Below the pieces are notes generated by a model, which was not told where the DNA came from, did not search any database, and saw only the letters and a program-made list of their open reading frames with translations. Positions 62,380 through 64,000 of a stretch of DNA of 64,000 nucleotides are shown here, piece by piece. The stretch is taken from the IMG/VR virus record IMGVR_UViG_3300042894_008159, positions 1 to 64,000 of that record. One strand, given 5' to 3'. The DNA comes from a virus. Made by a program: the position numbers and the translations under genes. How positions within the stretch are numbered: the first letter of the stretch is position 1; each line of letters opens with the position of its first letter.

Positions 62380-63280
62380 ATCTTCTGGCTATTGTTATTT
62401 TCGTTCTGACGTCACCTATTTTGTCGGTATGCTTTGTTTTCAAGTCTCTAATTTCTCTTTTAAGCTGAGCATCGCTCATACCAATTTTAGCCGCGTCTGC
62501 TTCTAATCTTTCCACATCTAGATCTCTAATAGCACACATTTCATTTTTAACCCGTGTCAATTCTCTTATTAGATCTTTTGTGTTTTCTTTACCTAATTCT
62601 TGTGCGTATTTTTCAAATTCAGTTCCAGAATAACCCAAAATTTTATTGAGAGTAGATTTGGCAATTTTAGAAGGACCGTAATTTTTAGACATTTTTACAG
62701 AAGAAGACTTAACGAATTCTTCGGTTGGCAATTTCATCTCGCCATATTTTTTTCTGAAATCCTCATCTTTTTCTTTGGCAATCAAAGCAGCCTTTTTGTA
62801 CTTATCATATAGTTCTTCTCCTAGATCTGTGTTGGTAAGTTTTTTTGCCACATCATATAAGCGTTCAGCAATTTCTTTTTCTGCCCTGCTTTTCTTCAAA
62901 TTCCAATAAGAGACTAATTTAGAATTTTTTTCCACAATTTTTCTAACCTTTTCCTCTATATCAGAAATAGATGAATTTTTCTTAACTAACATAGACTGAA
63001 GTAGTTTTTCGTTCCTATCAATCATACGATCCAACTTTCTAGATTCCGCTGGATCGTTTGTAATTTGGGCCTTTTGTACCTGAAGAGCATCTATCTCGGT
63101 AGCAATTTTATCCCATTCTTTTGTGTAATCTTCTTCTATTTGGATAATGTCTTCCAAATATGAATCAATCTTACTTGTTTTTCCACCAAAAAAGTTTCCA
63201 AACCAATTTAAAATATCTTTCATTGAGTTTCCTTCATTCAATGAATTGTGAAGGTCCCATTGTTTAAAATTATAAACCAT
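62372..63280 (-). CDS. Coiled-coil candidate head protein with SLNE-G site, 302 aa
   Basis: Start MVYNFKQWDLHNSLNEGNSM; LNE at 14-16 followed by Gly, a favoured P1' residue for T4-type prohead proteases. Residues about 40-180 are continuous heptad coil (LEDIIQIEEDYTKEWDKIAT; DRNEKLLQSMLVKKNSSISD), and a second coil sits near the C-terminus. Lys/Glu-rich, no Cys apart from one, as expected for a core or internal protein. Confidence 0.7.
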   Translation of the reverse strand: MVYNFKQWDLHNSLNEGNSMKDILNWFGNFFGGKTSKIDSYLEDIIQIEEDYTKEWDKIATEIDALQVQKAQITNDPAESRKLDRMIDRNEKLLQSMLVKKNSSISDIEEKVRKIVEKNSKLVSYWNLKKSRAEKEIAERLYDVAKKLTNTDLGEELYDKYKKAALIAKEKDEDFRKKYGEMKLPTEEFVKSSSVKMSKNYGPSKIAKSTLNKILGYSGTEFEKYAQELGKENTKDLIRELTRVKNEMCAIRDLDVERLEADAAKIGMSDAQLKREIRDLKTKHTDKIGDVRTKITIARRYD

Positions 63281-63294
63281 ATTTTGTGTTTATT

Positions 63295-63876
63295 TTAAGG
63301 GGTAGTCAATTTATTTATCATTTCCTGTGCTTCTTTCTTTGCCTGATCTAAAGCATCTTTTAGATTTTCAATTTCTGAAGCTTCTGCAGAAATTTTTTTA
63401 GCCAAATCATATTCAAATTCAGCTAAATCAATTTCTAACTCAGCCATTTTTGCTTTTATAACTTCTTTTAAACGTGGAGATTTCGCTCCCTCTTTTCTTA
63501 ATAATTCTTTCGCTTTTTCAATTGCTGTAGATTTTGATTTAACCATAGCTTTATATTCATTTTTCTTCGCTTCAATTTGTTCTTTGATTGATTCGACTGC
63601 ATCTTGATTGATTGGTGTTCTATCACGAATACCTTTCAACTTAAGATCCATATTACGCAAAGTTTTTTTCAAATCATATTTTGCTTGAAGCAAATCTTTT
63701 TCATATTCCAAAATATTATCTACTATATAATTAATTGTTTTGGTCTTAGAATAAGGCATTATTGAATCTATTGCATTTGCTAAAGAATCCATAAACCCTT
63801 CTTTGAGGTGAGAATCGTTGGATTTTGAGCCAAATTGTAAATCTATATAGGAATTAAAATCCTTTACTTTTGACAT
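63295..63876 (-). CDS. Coiled-coil candidate head protein with HLKE-G site, 193 aa
   Basis: Start at ATG 63876 (MSKVKDFNSYIDLQFGSKSN); the 15-residue longer frame reads through the AGATATATA motif and is rejected. L-K-E at 24-26 followed by Gly-Phe. The rest is almost all coiled coil (IVDNILEYEKDLLQAKYDLK; KKISAEASEIENLKDALDQA). First gene of the 59.6-63.9 kb cluster, just after a strong terminator. Confidence 0.7.
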   Translation of the reverse strand: MSKVKDFNSYIDLQFGSKSNDSHLKEGFMDSLANAIDSIMPYSKTKTINYIVDNILEYEKDLLQAKYDLKKTLRNMDLKLKGIRDRTPINQDAVESIKEQIEAKKNEYKAMVKSKSTAIEKAKELLRKEGAKSPRLKEVIKAKMAELEIDLAEFEYDLAKKISAEASEIENLKDALDQAKKEAQEMINKLTTP

Positions 63877-63897
63877 GACTTGGGTTTTATTTTTATC

Positions 63898-63906
63898 TAT
63901 ATATCT
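63898..63906 (-). promoter_or_regulatory. AGATATATA motif upstream of head-protein cluster
   Basis: Minus strand AAAAGATATATAGATAAAA, 21 nt between motif and ATG 63876. When translated in the longer frame it reads KRYID, as does the copy at 41238, showing that the same DNA word was being read through. Confidence 0.55.
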
Positions 63907-63920
63907 TTTCTTCACAAACA

Positions 63921-63951
63921 AAAAACCCCAGACCGAAGCCTGGGGTTCTTG
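63921..63951 (-). terminator. Intrinsic terminator after the partial gene at the right edge
   Basis: Minus strand AACCCCAGGC-TTCG-GTCTGGGGTT followed by TTTTTT: a 10-bp stem with one G-T pair closed by a UUCG tetraloop. It ends transcription entering from the right, just ahead of the AGATATATA motif at 63898. Confidence 0.85.
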
Positions 63952-63968
63952 TTGTTATCTGGTTAGGA

Positions 63969-64000
63969 TTAAACCAGACCGCCAGTAGGCAGGTTAACAT
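63969..64000 (-). CDS. C-terminal fragment of an upstream gene
   Basis: In the minus strand, the frame ending at the TAA (63971-63969) reads VNLPTGGLV-stop, directly followed by the strong terminator. Only about ten codons lie inside the window, too few to name the product; a virion protein with a Gly-rich C-terminus is possible. Confidence 0.5.
   Translation of the reverse strand, partial: VNLPTGGLV

Noticed and set aside
1-64000. tRNA genes or riboswitches
   Set aside because: The intergenic gaps are almost all under 110 bp and none showed a cloverleaf or a conserved riboswitch core by eye.

Overview
This window looks like the late structural (tail, baseplate and head-associated) region of a large T4-like myovirus. 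Nearly every gene lies on the minus strand in tightly packed, often overlapping operons; only two genes (PhoH at 24820 and an unknown at 54629) are convincingly on the plus strand. Identifiable T4-type parts are gp25, gp6 and a gp7-like wedge protein, a gp27-like hub, a gp5-like OB-fold spike and a LysM-like gp53 candidate. The DNA is AT-rich. Start codons are usually preceded by A-rich sequence without a clear Shine-Dalgarno, the initiation style of Bacteroidota, so a Bacteroidota host is my best inference. No host gene, tRNA, CRISPR array or insertion sequence was seen.

Layout, left to right (transcription of most genes runs right to left): 1-4548 is an incomplete, very long collagen-like (Gly-Ser/Thr-Ser) fibre with a jelly-roll-like domain between two repeat blocks. 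4549-9371 holds small proteins, a tube-like protein, an 852-aa structural protein and a membrane-anchored candidate spanin. 9375-24766 holds fibres with short collagen stretches and three giant tail proteins (736, 1194 and 1858 aa). 24820-25521 is a plus-strand phoH. 25522-36557 carries a propeller/Thr-Pro-rich adhesin and the gp7-gp6-gp25 wedge block. 36614-37819 is a putative homing endonuclease wedged in front of gp25. 37872-41213 carries a neck-like protein, an amidoligase-like enzyme fused to a beta-helix-like tail, and an S1-domain RNA-binding protein. 41280-51217 is the hub/spike block. 51235-59605 mixes small unknowns with enzymes: NUDIX, glycosyltransferase-like, asparagine synthetase and a P-loop kinase, plus a lipoprotein. 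59648-63876 is a run of coiled-coil proteins that probably enter the prohead.

Two patterns tie the window together. First, a 9-bp motif AGATATATA (variants GAATATATA, TGATATATA, CGATATATA, AGATAAATA) recurs about 18-32 nt upstream of the first gene of operons on both strands, and is probably the phage's own late promoter element. Second, six or seven proteins in and near the right-hand cluster start with a short amphipathic stretch ending in (L/I)-x-E, the cleavage signature of T4-type prohead proteases. This suggests that capsid-targeting sequences deliver a set of internal head proteins.

All calls come from reading the sequence by eye; no database search was possible, and many structural proteins can be placed only by context.
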